A stretch of 44,071 bases of DNA from Bacteroidota bacterium. Its GTDB lineage: Bacteria > Bacteroidota > Bacteroidia > Bacteroidales > Bacteroidaceae. Shown one piece after another: positions 31,539 through 39,998 of the stretch. Positions within the stretch are counted from its first letter, which is position 1, and each line of letters begins with the position of its first letter. Location: contig JAEXAJ010000004.1 of the NCBI GenBank assembly GCA_023458215.1, positions 1 through 44,071 on the forward strand. Direction: 5' to 3'. Made by a program: the position numbers and the translations under genes. The notes beneath the pieces were generated by a model. The model ran no database searches. It was not told the origin of the DNA and saw nothing but the letters and a program-made list of their open reading frames with translations.

Positions 31539-32051
31539 ATGCAAACAACTACTGTGAAACTTTATTCGCTGAATTACAGCAATGTGAAAACTTATCTGGC
31601 AGCCTTGTTATTCGTCATTGGCAATATAGTTCTGCCACAGGCTTTTCACCTCGTGCCACAAGGGGGAATAATCTGGCTACCTATCTATTTCTTCACTCTG
31701 ATTGGTGCTTACAAGTATGGCTGGAAGGTGGGGCTGCTTACTGCCATCGCCTCGCCTCTTGTCAATTCATGGCTCTTTGGGATGCCTGCGATAACTGTTT
31801 TACCTCTCATTCTGCTGAAATCTACTCTACTTGCCGGTGTTTCAGGAATAGTGGCACACCGTTATCAACGTGTTTCTATAAGTCTTTTGTTTGCTGTAGT
31901 TATGGCTTACCAAGTTATCGGCACACTTGTAGAATGGGCTATTGTCGGCAACTTCTTTGTAGCTGTGCAAGATTTTCGCATCGGACTGCCGGGCATGGCA
32001 TTGCAAATTATCGGAGGTTATTTACTTATCAAACATTTAATTCACAAATAG
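31539..32051 (+). CDS. Small polytopic membrane protein, ECF S-component-like
   Basis: 170 residues with about five hydrophobic segments: TYLAALLFVIGNIVLP, GIIWLPIYFFTLIGAYKYG, WKVGLLTAIASPLVNS, TVLPLILLKSTLLAGVSG, ISLLFAVVMAYQVIGTLVEW and a last one near 150-165. Size and the YGWKVGLLTAIASPL pattern resemble substrate-binding S components of ECF vitamin transporters. I chose ATG 31539 over the longer frame. Between an exported flavodoxin and an Fe-S electron-transfer protein, flavin or a quinone-like cofactor would be a reasonable ligand. That is inference; a different membrane protein family is possible. Confidence 0.6.
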   Translation: MQTTTVKLYSLNYSNVKTYLAALLFVIGNIVLPQAFHLVPQGGIIWLPIYFFTLIGAYKYGWKVGLLTAIASPLVNSWLFGMPAITVLPLILLKSTLLAGVSGIVAHRYQRVSISLLFAVVMAYQVIGTLVEWAIVGNFFVAVQDFRIGLPGMALQIIGGYLLIKHLIHK

Positions 32052-32109
32052 TTCGTAGATATTTTCCATAAAAATTTAAACTTTAATAATTCAATAAAGC
32101 AAAGACAAT

Positions 32110-33621
32110 ATGCTGAGAAAAATACGATTAACGCTTGCCATCCTGTTCTTTCTGTCAGTTACAATGTTGTTTCTGGACTTCACGGGAAGCGTCCATGCAT
32201 GGCTGGGATGGACCGCCAAGATACAGTTCTTACCCGCACTGCTGGCATTGAACGTGGGAGTTGTCGTTCTGTTGATCCTGCTGACACTTCTCGTTGGCCG
32301 GGTCTATTGTTCGATCATTTGTCCGCTGGGTATATTTCAGGACATTGTATCATGGATAAGCGGGCAACGGAAAAAAAAGAAATATCGTTTTTCTTTTTCT
32401 CCTGAAATAAAGTGGCTACGTTATGGAGTACTGGGGTTATTTGTCATCGCATTGATTGCCGGCATCGGTTCATTTGTGGCACTACTGGCTCCATATAGCT
32501 CTTACGGACGTATCATCTCCAATCTTTTTACTCCGATATACCAATGGGGAAACAACTTGCTGGCTTACTTTGCCGAACGTGCAGATAGCTACGCCTTTTA
32601 CAAAACAGAGGTTTGGATAAAGAGCCTGCCTACATTCATTATTGCTGCCGCAACATTTCTAATGATAACTGTATTGGCATGGCAAAACGGACGTACTTAT
32701 TGCAACACGATTTGTCCGGTGGGCACGCTGCTGAGTTTTTTCTCCCGTTTCTCGCTGTTCCGTCCGGTAGTCGACGCAGAGAAGTGCAAACATTGCAGCC
32801 TATGTTCGCGCCGCTGCAAAGCTGCTTGCATCGACTATAAAAACCATCGTATTGATTATAGCCGTTGCGTAGCTTGCATGGATTGTATAGAAACTTGCAA
32901 GCAGGACGCACTCCGTCTGCAATGTCGGCTAAAGAAAAAAGAGAAACAAACTACCGACAAACCAATACAAAAGGTAGGTTCCGAACAGATAGACACCACT
33001 CGCCGAAGTTTCCTTTCTGCCACAGCCGTACTTACCGCCACATCAATACTTAAAGCCCAGGAAAAGAAAGTGGATGGCGGACTGGCGGTCATCGAAGACA
33101 AGAAAATACCCATACGCGCCACATCAATTGTACCGCCGGGAGCATGGAGCGCACAAAATTTTGCCCGTCACTGTACGGCCTGCCAACTCTGCGTATCTGC
33201 CTGCCCTAACAATGTGCTCCGTCCCTCAACCGGATTGACAAAACTTATGCAGCCTGAAGTGTCTTACGAACGAGGTTACTGTCGTCCGGAGTGTACACGT
33301 TGTTCCGATGTATGTCCGGCAGGTGCCATCCATCCGATAACGATTGAAGAAAAATCCTCCATGCGTATCGGACATGCTGTATGGGTAAAAAAGAACTGCA
33401 CACCACTGACTGATGGCGTGGAATGCGGCAACTGCGCTCGTCATTGCCCTTCGGGAGCCATATTGATGGTACAATCTGATAGCCATGATATGGATTCCGT
33501 CAAAATCCCGGTTGTCAATGCCGAAAGGTGCATCGGTTGCGGAGCATGCGAAAACCTGTGCCCGGCACGCCCGTTCAGTGCCATCTATGTAGAAGGACAC
33601 ACCATGCACAGTGTGATGTAG
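32110..33621 (+). CDS. NapH-NapG-like fusion: membrane and periplasmic polyferredoxin
   Basis: 503 residues. The N-terminal half has about five membrane segments and two NapH/NosR-type motifs, YCSIICPLG and YCNTICPVG, then two cytosolic-side 4Fe-4S motifs (CKHCSLCSRRC, CVACMDCIETC). In the middle is TRRSFLSATAVLTATS, a Tat-signal-like twin-Arg segment, which leads into a NapG-like part with four more clusters (CTACQLCVSACP, CRPECTRCSDVCP, CGNCARHCP, CIGCGACENLCP). NapH and NapG are separate subunits of a quinol dehydrogenase for periplasmic reductases; here they appear as one chain. It likely moves electrons from quinol or the cytosol to a periplasmic acceptor such as the flavodoxin or the Tat reductase next to it. 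Confidence 0.85.
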   Translation: MLRKIRLTLAILFFLSVTMLFLDFTGSVHAWLGWTAKIQFLPALLALNVGVVVLLILLTLLVGRVYCSIICPLGIFQDIVSWISGQRKKKKYRFSFSPEIKWLRYGVLGLFVIALIAGIGSFVALLAPYSSYGRIISNLFTPIYQWGNNLLAYFAERADSYAFYKTEVWIKSLPTFIIAAATFLMITVLAWQNGRTYCNTICPVGTLLSFFSRFSLFRPVVDAEKCKHCSLCSRRCKAACIDYKNHRIDYSRCVACMDCIETCKQDALRLQCRLKKKEKQTTDKPIQKVGSEQIDTTRRSFLSATAVLTATSILKAQEKKVDGGLAVIEDKKIPIRATSIVPPGAWSAQNFARHCTACQLCVSACPNNVLRPSTGLTKLMQPEVSYERGYCRPECTRCSDVCPAGAIHPITIEEKSSMRIGHAVWVKKNCTPLTDGVECGNCARHCPSGAILMVQSDSHDMDSVKIPVVNAERCIGCGACENLCPARPFSAIYVEGHTMHSVM

Positions 33622-33642
33622 AACAAATTAATAATAAAAGAA

Positions 33643-35052
33643 ATGACCGATAATAATAAATCCCCTCAAGCCATATCCCGCCGAAGTTTTCTGAAAACCA
33701 TAGGAGTTGCCGGAGCCGTCACCACAGGCCTGAGTGCATGTGTAGATAATAATAACAACAGAAATTCCTCAAGATCCGCCGGAGAAATTCCCGCCGATCA
33801 AATGACTTACAGAACCAGCCCGATAACCGGAGATAAAGTCTCACTTCTGGGTTTCGGCATGATGCGTCTGCCATCCGTTGGGGGACGAAGTGCCCGTGAA
33901 GGAAATGAAGAAATAGATCAGGAAATGGTGAATGAGTTGGTGGATTATGCCATCGCTCACGGCGTAAATTACTTCGACACATCACCAGCCTATTGCCGTG
34001 GAAAGTCGGAACGTGCTACAGGCATCGCCCTGAACCGTTATCCACGTGACAAGTATTTCATCGCCACCAAACTTTCTAACTTCGCCCCTACCACCTGGAG
34101 TCGCGAAGCCTCCATCGCGATGTACCACAATTCACTGAAAGAATTGCAAGTGGATTATATTGATTATCTATTGTTGCATGGCATCGGCATGGGAGATGGC
34201 ATGGAAGAATTCGAGAACCGTTATATGAAAAACGGTGTCCTCGACTTCCTGCTAGAGGAGCGCAAGGCAAGTCGTATCCGTAACCTTGGTTTTTCCTATC
34301 ACGGCGATATCCGGGTGTTCGACTATCTGCTTTCACGTCACGATGAATACAAGTGGGATTTCGTGCAAATCCAGCTCAATTATTTGGACTGGAAATACGC
34401 AAAGCAAATCAATCCTCGCAACACCGATGCCGAATACTTATACAATGAATTGAGCAAACGGGGTATTCCGGCTGTTATCATGGAACCATTGCTGGGCGGT
34501 CGCCTGTCTAATGTGCCCGGCAATATCGTAGCCCGCCTCAAACAGCGTGAACCGGAAATGAGTGTAGCTTCATGGGCGTTCCGTTTTGCAGGAAGTCTGC
34601 CCGGTGTGCATACCGTCCTAAGCGGTATGACGCGAATGGAACATTTGCAGGACAACTTGCGTACCTATGCTCCCTTGAAGCCGTTGACACAAGATGACTT
34701 TAACTTCCTGCAAGAAACGGCCACATTGATGATGCAGTTCGATACCATCCCTTGCAATGACTGCAAATACTGTATGCCTTGCCCTTATGGGCTGGACATT
34801 CCGGCCATCCTGCTCCATTACAACAAATGCCTGAACGAAGGAAATATCCCGGAGAGCACACAGGACGAGAATTATCGTCAGGCGCGTCGTGCCTATCTGG
34901 TGGGATATGACCGAAGCGTTCCGAAACTCCGTCAGGCAAATCGTTGCATAGGCTGTAATCAATGCAACCCTCATTGTCCGCAACGCATCGATATCCCCAA
35001 AGAACTGCACCGGATAGATGCATACGTAGAACGCTTAAAACAAGAAATATAA
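33643..35052 (+). CDS. Tat-exported Fe-S aldo/keto reductase, probable lipoprotein
   Basis: 469 residues. It starts with a twin-Arg signal, SRRSFLKTIGVAGAVTTG, ending in a lipobox-like LSAC (Cys33), then an Asn/Ser linker. The reductase TIM barrel follows with an intact tetrad: Asp112, Tyr117 (FDTSPAYCRGKSE), Lys143 (FIATKLS) and His179 (LLLHGIG). The C-terminus has two ferredoxin motifs, CNDCKYCMPCP and CIGCNQCNPHCP. Tat export implies folding with cofactors before transport. NADPH is absent outside the cytoplasm, so electrons must come through the Fe-S clusters, most simply from the upstream NapHG-like protein 21 bases away. The substrate is unknown. Confidence 0.88.
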   Translation: MTDNNKSPQAISRRSFLKTIGVAGAVTTGLSACVDNNNNRNSSRSAGEIPADQMTYRTSPITGDKVSLLGFGMMRLPSVGGRSAREGNEEIDQEMVNELVDYAIAHGVNYFDTSPAYCRGKSERATGIALNRYPRDKYFIATKLSNFAPTTWSREASIAMYHNSLKELQVDYIDYLLLHGIGMGDGMEEFENRYMKNGVLDFLLEERKASRIRNLGFSYHGDIRVFDYLLSRHDEYKWDFVQIQLNYLDWKYAKQINPRNTDAEYLYNELSKRGIPAVIMEPLLGGRLSNVPGNIVARLKQREPEMSVASWAFRFAGSLPGVHTVLSGMTRMEHLQDNLRTYAPLKPLTQDDFNFLQETATLMMQFDTIPCNDCKYCMPCPYGLDIPAILLHYNKCLNEGNIPESTQDENYRQARRAYLVGYDRSVPKLRQANRCIGCNQCNPHCPQRIDIPKELHRIDAYVERLKQEI

Positions 35053-35096
35053 AATGAAAAGGGGATGTTCCTTGGTGAACATCCCCTTTTCATTTT
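35051..35096. terminator. Bidirectional terminator between reductase and catalase genes
   Basis: A perfect 20-bp stem (35051-35070 with 35077-35096) with a 6-base loop, A-rich on one side and T-rich on the other, placed between convergent genes. Confidence 0.9.
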
Positions 35097-35106
35097 ATAT
35101 TTTCAA

Positions 35107-36618
35107 TCAGATGGTTCTTGTAACCCAAAGCCGCTCTCTTTCAGTCATGGCAGCAAGTTCCTCCACCCGCTTCATATCGAGTTTTAATCCTTCGGCAATA
35201 CGTGTTCCATAATCCTTATCTGCCAAATAACAATGTGCAGCATGGCGATATTTTACATTATCCGTCACAGACATAATATCTGCTACGGTGTTGTTGATAA
35301 GGGCTTGCTTCTTATCTTCTGTCATCAGGCGGTAAAGATCGCCCGGTTGATAGAAGCAGTTATCCGTTTTATCATCGTATGGACTGTAATGATCTACTGC
35401 ACCATCTACAGGCAATGCAGGATGACGGTATTCAGGTTGTTCCTCCCACTCGCCGAAGCCATTGGGAGCATACCCCTTCGTAGCCCCATAATTGCCGTCT
35501 ACACGCATTGCTCCGTCACGATGATAACTATGTACCGGACAATGTGCCCGGTTCACAGGGATTTGGTCATGATTTACACCCAAACGATAACGTTGGGCAT
35601 CGCCATAAGAAAAGAGACGTCCTTGCAATAATTTATCGGGCGAGAGTCCAATACCCGGAACGAGGTGGGTAGGTGCAAAAGCAGCTTGTTCTACATCTGC
35701 GAAGTAATTTTCAGGATTGCGATTCAGCTCTAATACACCTACCTCAATCAGCGGAAAATCTTTATGACTCCATGTCTTTGTTATATCAAACGGATTCTCT
35801 TTATAGTGCTGAGCTTGCTCCTCGGTCATAATTTGGAAGTAAAGTGTCCATTTCGGAAAATCTTTATGCTCGATAGCTTCGAACAAATCACGTTGATGGC
35901 TCTCGCGGTCTTTTGCGATGATTGCGGCGGCTTCTTCATTCGTAAGATTTTTAATGCCTTGTTGCGTCTTCAAATGGAATTTCACCCATACACGAACGCC
36001 ATCGCCATTAATCAAACTATAAGTATGGCTGCCAAAACCATGCATGTGCCGATAAGATGCCGGAATACCACGGTCTGACATTACTATTGTTACTTGATGC
36101 AGAGCCTCGGGCAGCATGGTCCAATAATCCCAGTTATTCTGCGGAGAACGCAAATTAGTCTTCGGATCACGCTTTACTGCATGATTCAAGTCGGGAAATT
36201 GCATCGGGTCACGAATAAAAAAGACAGGAGTGTTATTTCCAACCAAATCCCAGTTTCCTTCTTCAGTATAGAATTTGATAGCGAAACCACGGATATCACG
36301 TTCGGCATCGGCAGCTCCACGCTCTCCGGCAACAGTCGAAAAACGAACAAAAAGATCAGTCTTTTTGCCTACTTCAGAGAAAAGCTTGGCACAAGTGTAT
36401 TGAGTAACATCATGAGTTGTAGTAAAGGTACCAAAAGCGCCGCTACCCTTGGCATGCATACGTCTTTCCGGAATAACTTCACGATCAAAATGGGCCAACT
36501 TTTCCATCAGCCAGGTGTCCTGCATCATAATAGGGCCACGAGAACCCGCTGTTTGAGAATTACGGTTATCCGATACCGGAGCGCCGACTTCTGTAGTTAA
36601 TTTCTTCTGTTCTTCCAT
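35107..36618 (-). CDS. katA: Monofunctional haem catalase
   Basis: 503 residues, the length of small-subunit (clade 3) catalases such as B. fragilis KatB. It removes hydrogen peroxide in the cytosol. Visible motifs: [15 protein letters not shown] with catalytic His55, [33 protein letters not shown] with the Asn region, and [14 protein letters not shown] with the proximal haem-ligand Tyr. It has its own promoter at 36647. In Bacteroides, catalase is typically peroxide-induced through OxyR; no OxyR site was identified by eye. It sits beside the rclA/rclC genes, making an oxidant-defence neighbourhood. Confidence 0.95.
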   Translation of the reverse strand: MEEQKKLTTEVGAPVSDNRNSQTAGSRGPIMMQDTWLMEKLAHFDREVIPERRMHAKGSGAFGTFTTTHDVTQYTCAKLFSEVGKKTDLFVRFSTVAGERGAADAERDIRGFAIKFYTEEGNWDLVGNNTPVFFIRDPMQFPDLNHAVKRDPKTNLRSPQNNWDYWTMLPEALHQVTIVMSDRGIPASYRHMHGFGSHTYSLINGDGVRVWVKFHLKTQQGIKNLTNEEAAAIIAKDRESHQRDLFEAIEHKDFPKWTLYFQIMTEEQAQHYKENPFDITKTWSHKDFPLIEVGVLELNRNPENYFADVEQAAFAPTHLVPGIGLSPDKLLQGRLFSYGDAQRYRLGVNHDQIPVNRAHCPVHSYHRDGAMRVDGNYGATKGYAPNGFGEWEEQPEYRHPALPVDGAVDHYSPYDDKTDNCFYQPGDLYRLMTEDKKQALINNTVADIMSVTDNVKYRHAAHCYLADKDYGTRIAEGLKLDMKRVEELAAMTERERLWVTRTI

Positions 36619-36646
36619 ACTGTTTATTCAAAATTTGCAATGATTA

Positions 36647-36654
36647 CAAATATA
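36647..36654 (-). promoter_or_regulatory. -7 box for catalase
   Basis: TATATTTG on the minus strand, about 30 bases upstream of the ATG. Confidence 0.5.
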
Positions 36655-36687
36655 ATAAAATCTTGTATATAAAGAGCAGAATAACCT

Positions 36688-37707
36688 CTATTTAACTAAA
36701 ATTATTTTCATTTCTACTAATAAATCTTCAATACTCAACACTTTCACCGGCTGCTCACCAGGCTTATACAGCAGAAAACTTCCATCTCCTTTTAAATCTC
36801 CTGTCTCAATATAAATATCAGATTCTACATTGCGGTTAGCTAAAATTCCGTTTCGTTGTAAGGCCTTGCGCACCATGGCATATTTCTGCCCATGCCCCAC
36901 CAATCGTATTTGGGAAACATATTCATTGACTACCCGGAATAAGCCCGTCTCCAAATCGAAAGCAATGCCTTTACGAGCAAAGAAATTACTCAAACTACCA
37001 TTCAGGGAAAGATCTTCGGGGGTACCGATGGTCACTCCGTTCTGTTTATCCATCAGCCAGATTTTATCAGATATCTGCAAGGCAAGTTCCAAGTCATGGG
37101 TAGACAGGAAAATGGTTTTATCCGTTTGTCGGCTAAGGTGATGCAACAATTGCATCATTTCCACTTTGCTGGGGAAATCGAGGAAAGCGGTAGGTTCGTC
37201 GAGGTAGATAACAGGTGTTTCCTGAGCAAGTGCTTTGGCTATCATCACTTTTTGTCGTTCACCGTCACTCAGAGTATGGACCATGCGATGCGTCAAGTGC
37301 GAAATGCCCACAAGGGAGATGGAGCGTTCCACCACTTCTTTATCTTCTTTGGAAAGCGTTCCCCAAAAACCGGTATAAGGGCTGCGTCCCAAACCTATCA
37401 ACTCTATAACCGACATATTACGAATATCGCATTTTTCAGTCAGCACCACACTGATAACCCGTGAAAGCTGCTTGTCCGTATAGTCGCCTATCTCTTTTCC
37501 TTGAATACTTATTTTTCCATCTAATTTGGGTTGGAAGGCTGACAAGGTTCGAAGCAAAGTGGACTTTCCCACTCCATTGGCACCCAACAGGCAAGTCAAT
37601 TCACCGCTATTAATATCAGCGCAAATGCCACTAGCCACTACTTTCACATCTCCTTTTCCGGGATAACCGATAGAGAGATTCTCAATATGTATCGTTCCTC
37701 TATTCAT
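36688..37707 (-). CDS. btuD: BtuD-like ABC transporter ATPase
   Basis: 339 residues. The ATP-binding domain has Walker A LLGANGVGKSTL, signature LSDGERQK, Walker B VIYLDEPTAF and the switch His in LSTHDLEL, as in FecE/BtuD importers. After about residue 255 comes an extra 80-residue tail (RLVGHGQKYAMVRKAL, DIYIETGDLKGDGSFLLYKP), absent from E. coli BtuD; it may sense or regulate. It overlaps the permease by 8 bases. Cobalamin is favoured by the surrounding B12 genes, but haem or siderophore import by the same family cannot be excluded from sequence. Confidence 0.78.
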   Translation of the reverse strand: MNRGTIHIENLSIGYPGKGDVKVVASGICADINSGELTCLLGANGVGKSTLLRTLSAFQPKLDGKISIQGKEIGDYTDKQLSRVISVVLTEKCDIRNMSVIELIGLGRSPYTGFWGTLSKEDKEVVERSISLVGISHLTHRMVHTLSDGERQKVMIAKALAQETPVIYLDEPTAFLDFPSKVEMMQLLHHLSRQTDKTIFLSTHDLELALQISDKIWLMDKQNGVTIGTPEDLSLNGSLSNFFARKGIAFDLETGLFRVVNEYVSQIRLVGHGQKYAMVRKALQRNGILANRNVESDIYIETGDLKGDGSFLLYKPGEQPVKVLSIEDLLVEMKIILVK

Positions 37708-38737
37708 TTATTTCTCCTTTTCTTTTTCTAAAAAGTACCGAAGCCACTACCGGCGCACCTACTAACGCCGTAACAGAATTAACAGGTAAAGCTCCTTCGA
37801 ATCCCGGCATACGGGCAATTAAATTACAAACTAATGCCAAAGATGCGCCCACTAATAAAGTAGAAGGCATCAATATACGATGATCGGATGTATGGAAGAT
37901 GGCACGGCACAAGTGAGGCACGGCCAATCCAACAAACATAATCGGACCGCAATAGGCGGTCACGATTGCCACCAATACTCCGGAGCAGGAAATAACCAGC
38001 AATCTTGCCCGTTTTATATTCAAACCCAAGTTGCGTGCATACCCATCTCCCAAAAGCAACAGGTTCATCGTCTTTATCAACAAAAAGGACAAAGGTAACA
38101 AAACCAACATGATGCATACAAACAAGATCATTTGATCGCCGGAGACACGGGCAAAGCTGCCTAAGCCCCAAATGACATACGCACGAATATCTTCTTCTAC
38201 ACTGAAATACTTCAATACACCAATTACAGCACTGGCTACATATCCTATCATCACACCGATAATGAGCAGCGTCACGTTTCCTTTTACTTTTTGAGAAACA
38301 TAAACGATAAGCGCCATCACAGACAGCGCGCCGATTATGGCAGCGATAGACAAGGCAACCTCTCCCATATATCCCAACCGACTCAATGCCACACCGCCCA
38401 TAGCACCGGATAGAAGAACTACGCAGGCTACTCCCAAACTGGCTCCCGAACTGATGCCTAGCACCGAAGGACCTGCCAGCGGGTTACGGAACACCGTTTG
38501 CATCTGTAGTCCGCTTACCGAAAGTCCGGCACCCGCCACCAAGGCCGTCAAAGCTTGCGGCACACGTGATTTCCAAATTATATTTTGCCAAATAACAGAT
38601 TCATCCGTATTCCCACACAAGATGTTCCATACAGAACGAAATGGAATATGAACAGAACCCAAAAGCAGATTCAGCAAGAAAAACAGAAAAATAGATGCCA
38701 ATAACAGCAACATCAAGAGTAATGTAGGTCTTTTCAT
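37700..38737 (-). CDS. btuC: BtuC-like ABC transporter permease (FecCD family)
   Basis: 345 residues, about ten membrane helices. Typical family signatures are GLQMQTVFRNPLAGPSVLGI (cf. BtuC NPLA..LGI), LLLGDGYARNLGLN (coupling helix for the ATPase), and FVGLAVPHLCRAIF. The ATG shares one base with the preceding stop (TAATG), and the end overlaps btuD, so the three importer genes are tightly coupled. Specific substrate recognition resides in the binding protein, so cobalamin is inferred from context. Confidence 0.8.
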   Translation of the reverse strand: MKRPTLLLMLLLLASIFLFFLLNLLLGSVHIPFRSVWNILCGNTDESVIWQNIIWKSRVPQALTALVAGAGLSVSGLQMQTVFRNPLAGPSVLGISSGASLGVACVVLLSGAMGGVALSRLGYMGEVALSIAAIIGALSVMALIVYVSQKVKGNVTLLIIGVMIGYVASAVIGVLKYFSVEEDIRAYVIWGLGSFARVSGDQMILFVCIMLVLLPLSFLLIKTMNLLLLGDGYARNLGLNIKRARLLVISCSGVLVAIVTAYCGPIMFVGLAVPHLCRAIFHTSDHRILMPSTLLVGASLALVCNLIARMPGFEGALPVNSVTALVGAPVVASVLFRKRKGEINE

Positions 38738-39897
38738 TATTTCAGGCGCTCGTAGTAAGCCGGTTTATAATCGGGTAACAAATTAGGATGGAAAGCATGA
38801 ATCAAATCTTCTAATACGATTTCGGGTTCCATAGGCATACTTTCGTAGAACGCTTTCTCACGCATGTTGCAATAGACCACCCCCTTTTCACGAAAAGCAC
38901 GGAAATCGGCATAACGAGGATCAAGGGATTTCAAAGCATCGTATGTGAATGTGCCGTCATAGCTATTGACAATTCGCCAAAAGTCTGCACTTTCCGCTTG
39001 ACTATACACTGTTTCGAAGTCTAAGGTAACACCTCCCGAACGGGGATCATCTTTCAAGAAGTAGTCAGCACCCGCATCCCGGAAAAGTTCGGCAAGAAAG
39101 CTCTTACCACCTACCGCATACCAGTTGCCACCACGTATTTCGCCACTAAATACAACCGGACGCTTCTTTACATGGGCAGCTATCTCTTTCAATTCATTGT
39201 ATCGTTTCTCGATTGCAGCAAACTTTGCATTTGCTTCCGCCTCCTGACCGATAAACATGCCCACAAATTTAATCCATTCCGCCTGCCCCAACGGAGTCAT
39301 TTCTTTATAACCCAAGTGCGGAACCAGAGGAATGCCTATTTCACGCATAGCATCATAACCACCACGTTTGAAAGGAGAAATAAAGATAACCCCCGGATTC
39401 ATACTCATTATCACTTCGTTATCAAAGTTCCCTTCGATACCGATTTTAGCAGTCTTTCCCGATTTCAAACGTTCGTTCATCTCTTTATTAAAAAGATGGC
39501 GGGTACTGGTGATACCTACTACATAACTGCAAGCATCCAAACGAATAAAATTGGATAATTGCAGAGAAGTCATACAAATAACTTTATCTACGGGAGTCTC
39601 AATCACTGTATAATTAGCGGGGATATCAGCAGGTTTCGTACCTTTGGATACCAAAGCATAATGAAACGTGTTACTGCTTTCTTCCTGAGGATCATATAAA
39701 TCTACCAATCGGACATTATCCGAAAGATACTTTACTGTATATCCTTTAGCATATACAGGAACAATCATAGCAGCCGAATCAGATACAGAAATAATAGTAG
39801 ATGTCACGTCTGCAGATGTTTGTTTCGGTTTTGATCCACAGGCTGTTAAACAGAATATAAAAAAGATTGTTATGGCGATAATGTGTATTCGAGTCAT
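38737..39897 (-). CDS. btuF: BtuF-like substrate-binding lipoprotein
   Basis: 386 residues from ATG 39897 (MTRIHIIAITIFFIFCLTAC), a lipoprotein signal with lipobox LTAC; the longer frame start adds 31 unlikely residues. The class III binding-protein fold shows VDKVICMTSLQLSNFIRLDA, VVGITSTRHLF, MNPGVIFISPFKRGGYDAM, GNWYAVGGKSFLAELFRDAGADYF and RYADFRAFREKGVVYCNM. It would capture corrinoid delivered by BtuB in the periplasm. The N-terminal 100-residue segment before the first lobe is longer than in E. coli BtuF. A large hairpin (39924-39991) lies in its leader. Confidence 0.78.
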   Translation of the reverse strand: MTRIHIIAITIFFIFCLTACGSKPKQTSADVTSTIISVSDSAAMIVPVYAKGYTVKYLSDNVRLVDLYDPQEESSNTFHYALVSKGTKPADIPANYTVIETPVDKVICMTSLQLSNFIRLDACSYVVGITSTRHLFNKEMNERLKSGKTAKIGIEGNFDNEVIMSMNPGVIFISPFKRGGYDAMREIGIPLVPHLGYKEMTPLGQAEWIKFVGMFIGQEAEANAKFAAIEKRYNELKEIAAHVKKRPVVFSGEIRGGNWYAVGGKSFLAELFRDAGADYFLKDDPRSGGVTLDFETVYSQAESADFWRIVNSYDGTFTYDALKSLDPRYADFRAFREKGVVYCNMREKAFYESMPMEPEIVLEDLIHAFHPNLLPDYKPAYYERLK

Positions 39898-39923
39898 GAT
39901 TAGTTGAGCTTTAAAAGAATTCA

Positions 39924-39991
39924 GGTGCAATATTCGGCAATTTTGGGGAGATACACAAACCCATCCCCAATTAATTACCGTATATTGCACC
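39924..39991. promoter_or_regulatory. Large stem-loop between rclA and btuF
   Basis: ggtgcaatat (39924-39933) pairs with atattgcacc (39982-39991). Inside, cgg/ccg, aatt/aatt and ttgggga/tccccaa continue the stem around a loop at 39950-39963. It could terminate the rcl transcript, attenuate btuFCD, or protect RNA ends. Confidence 0.65.
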
Positions 39992-39998
39992 CAAATAA

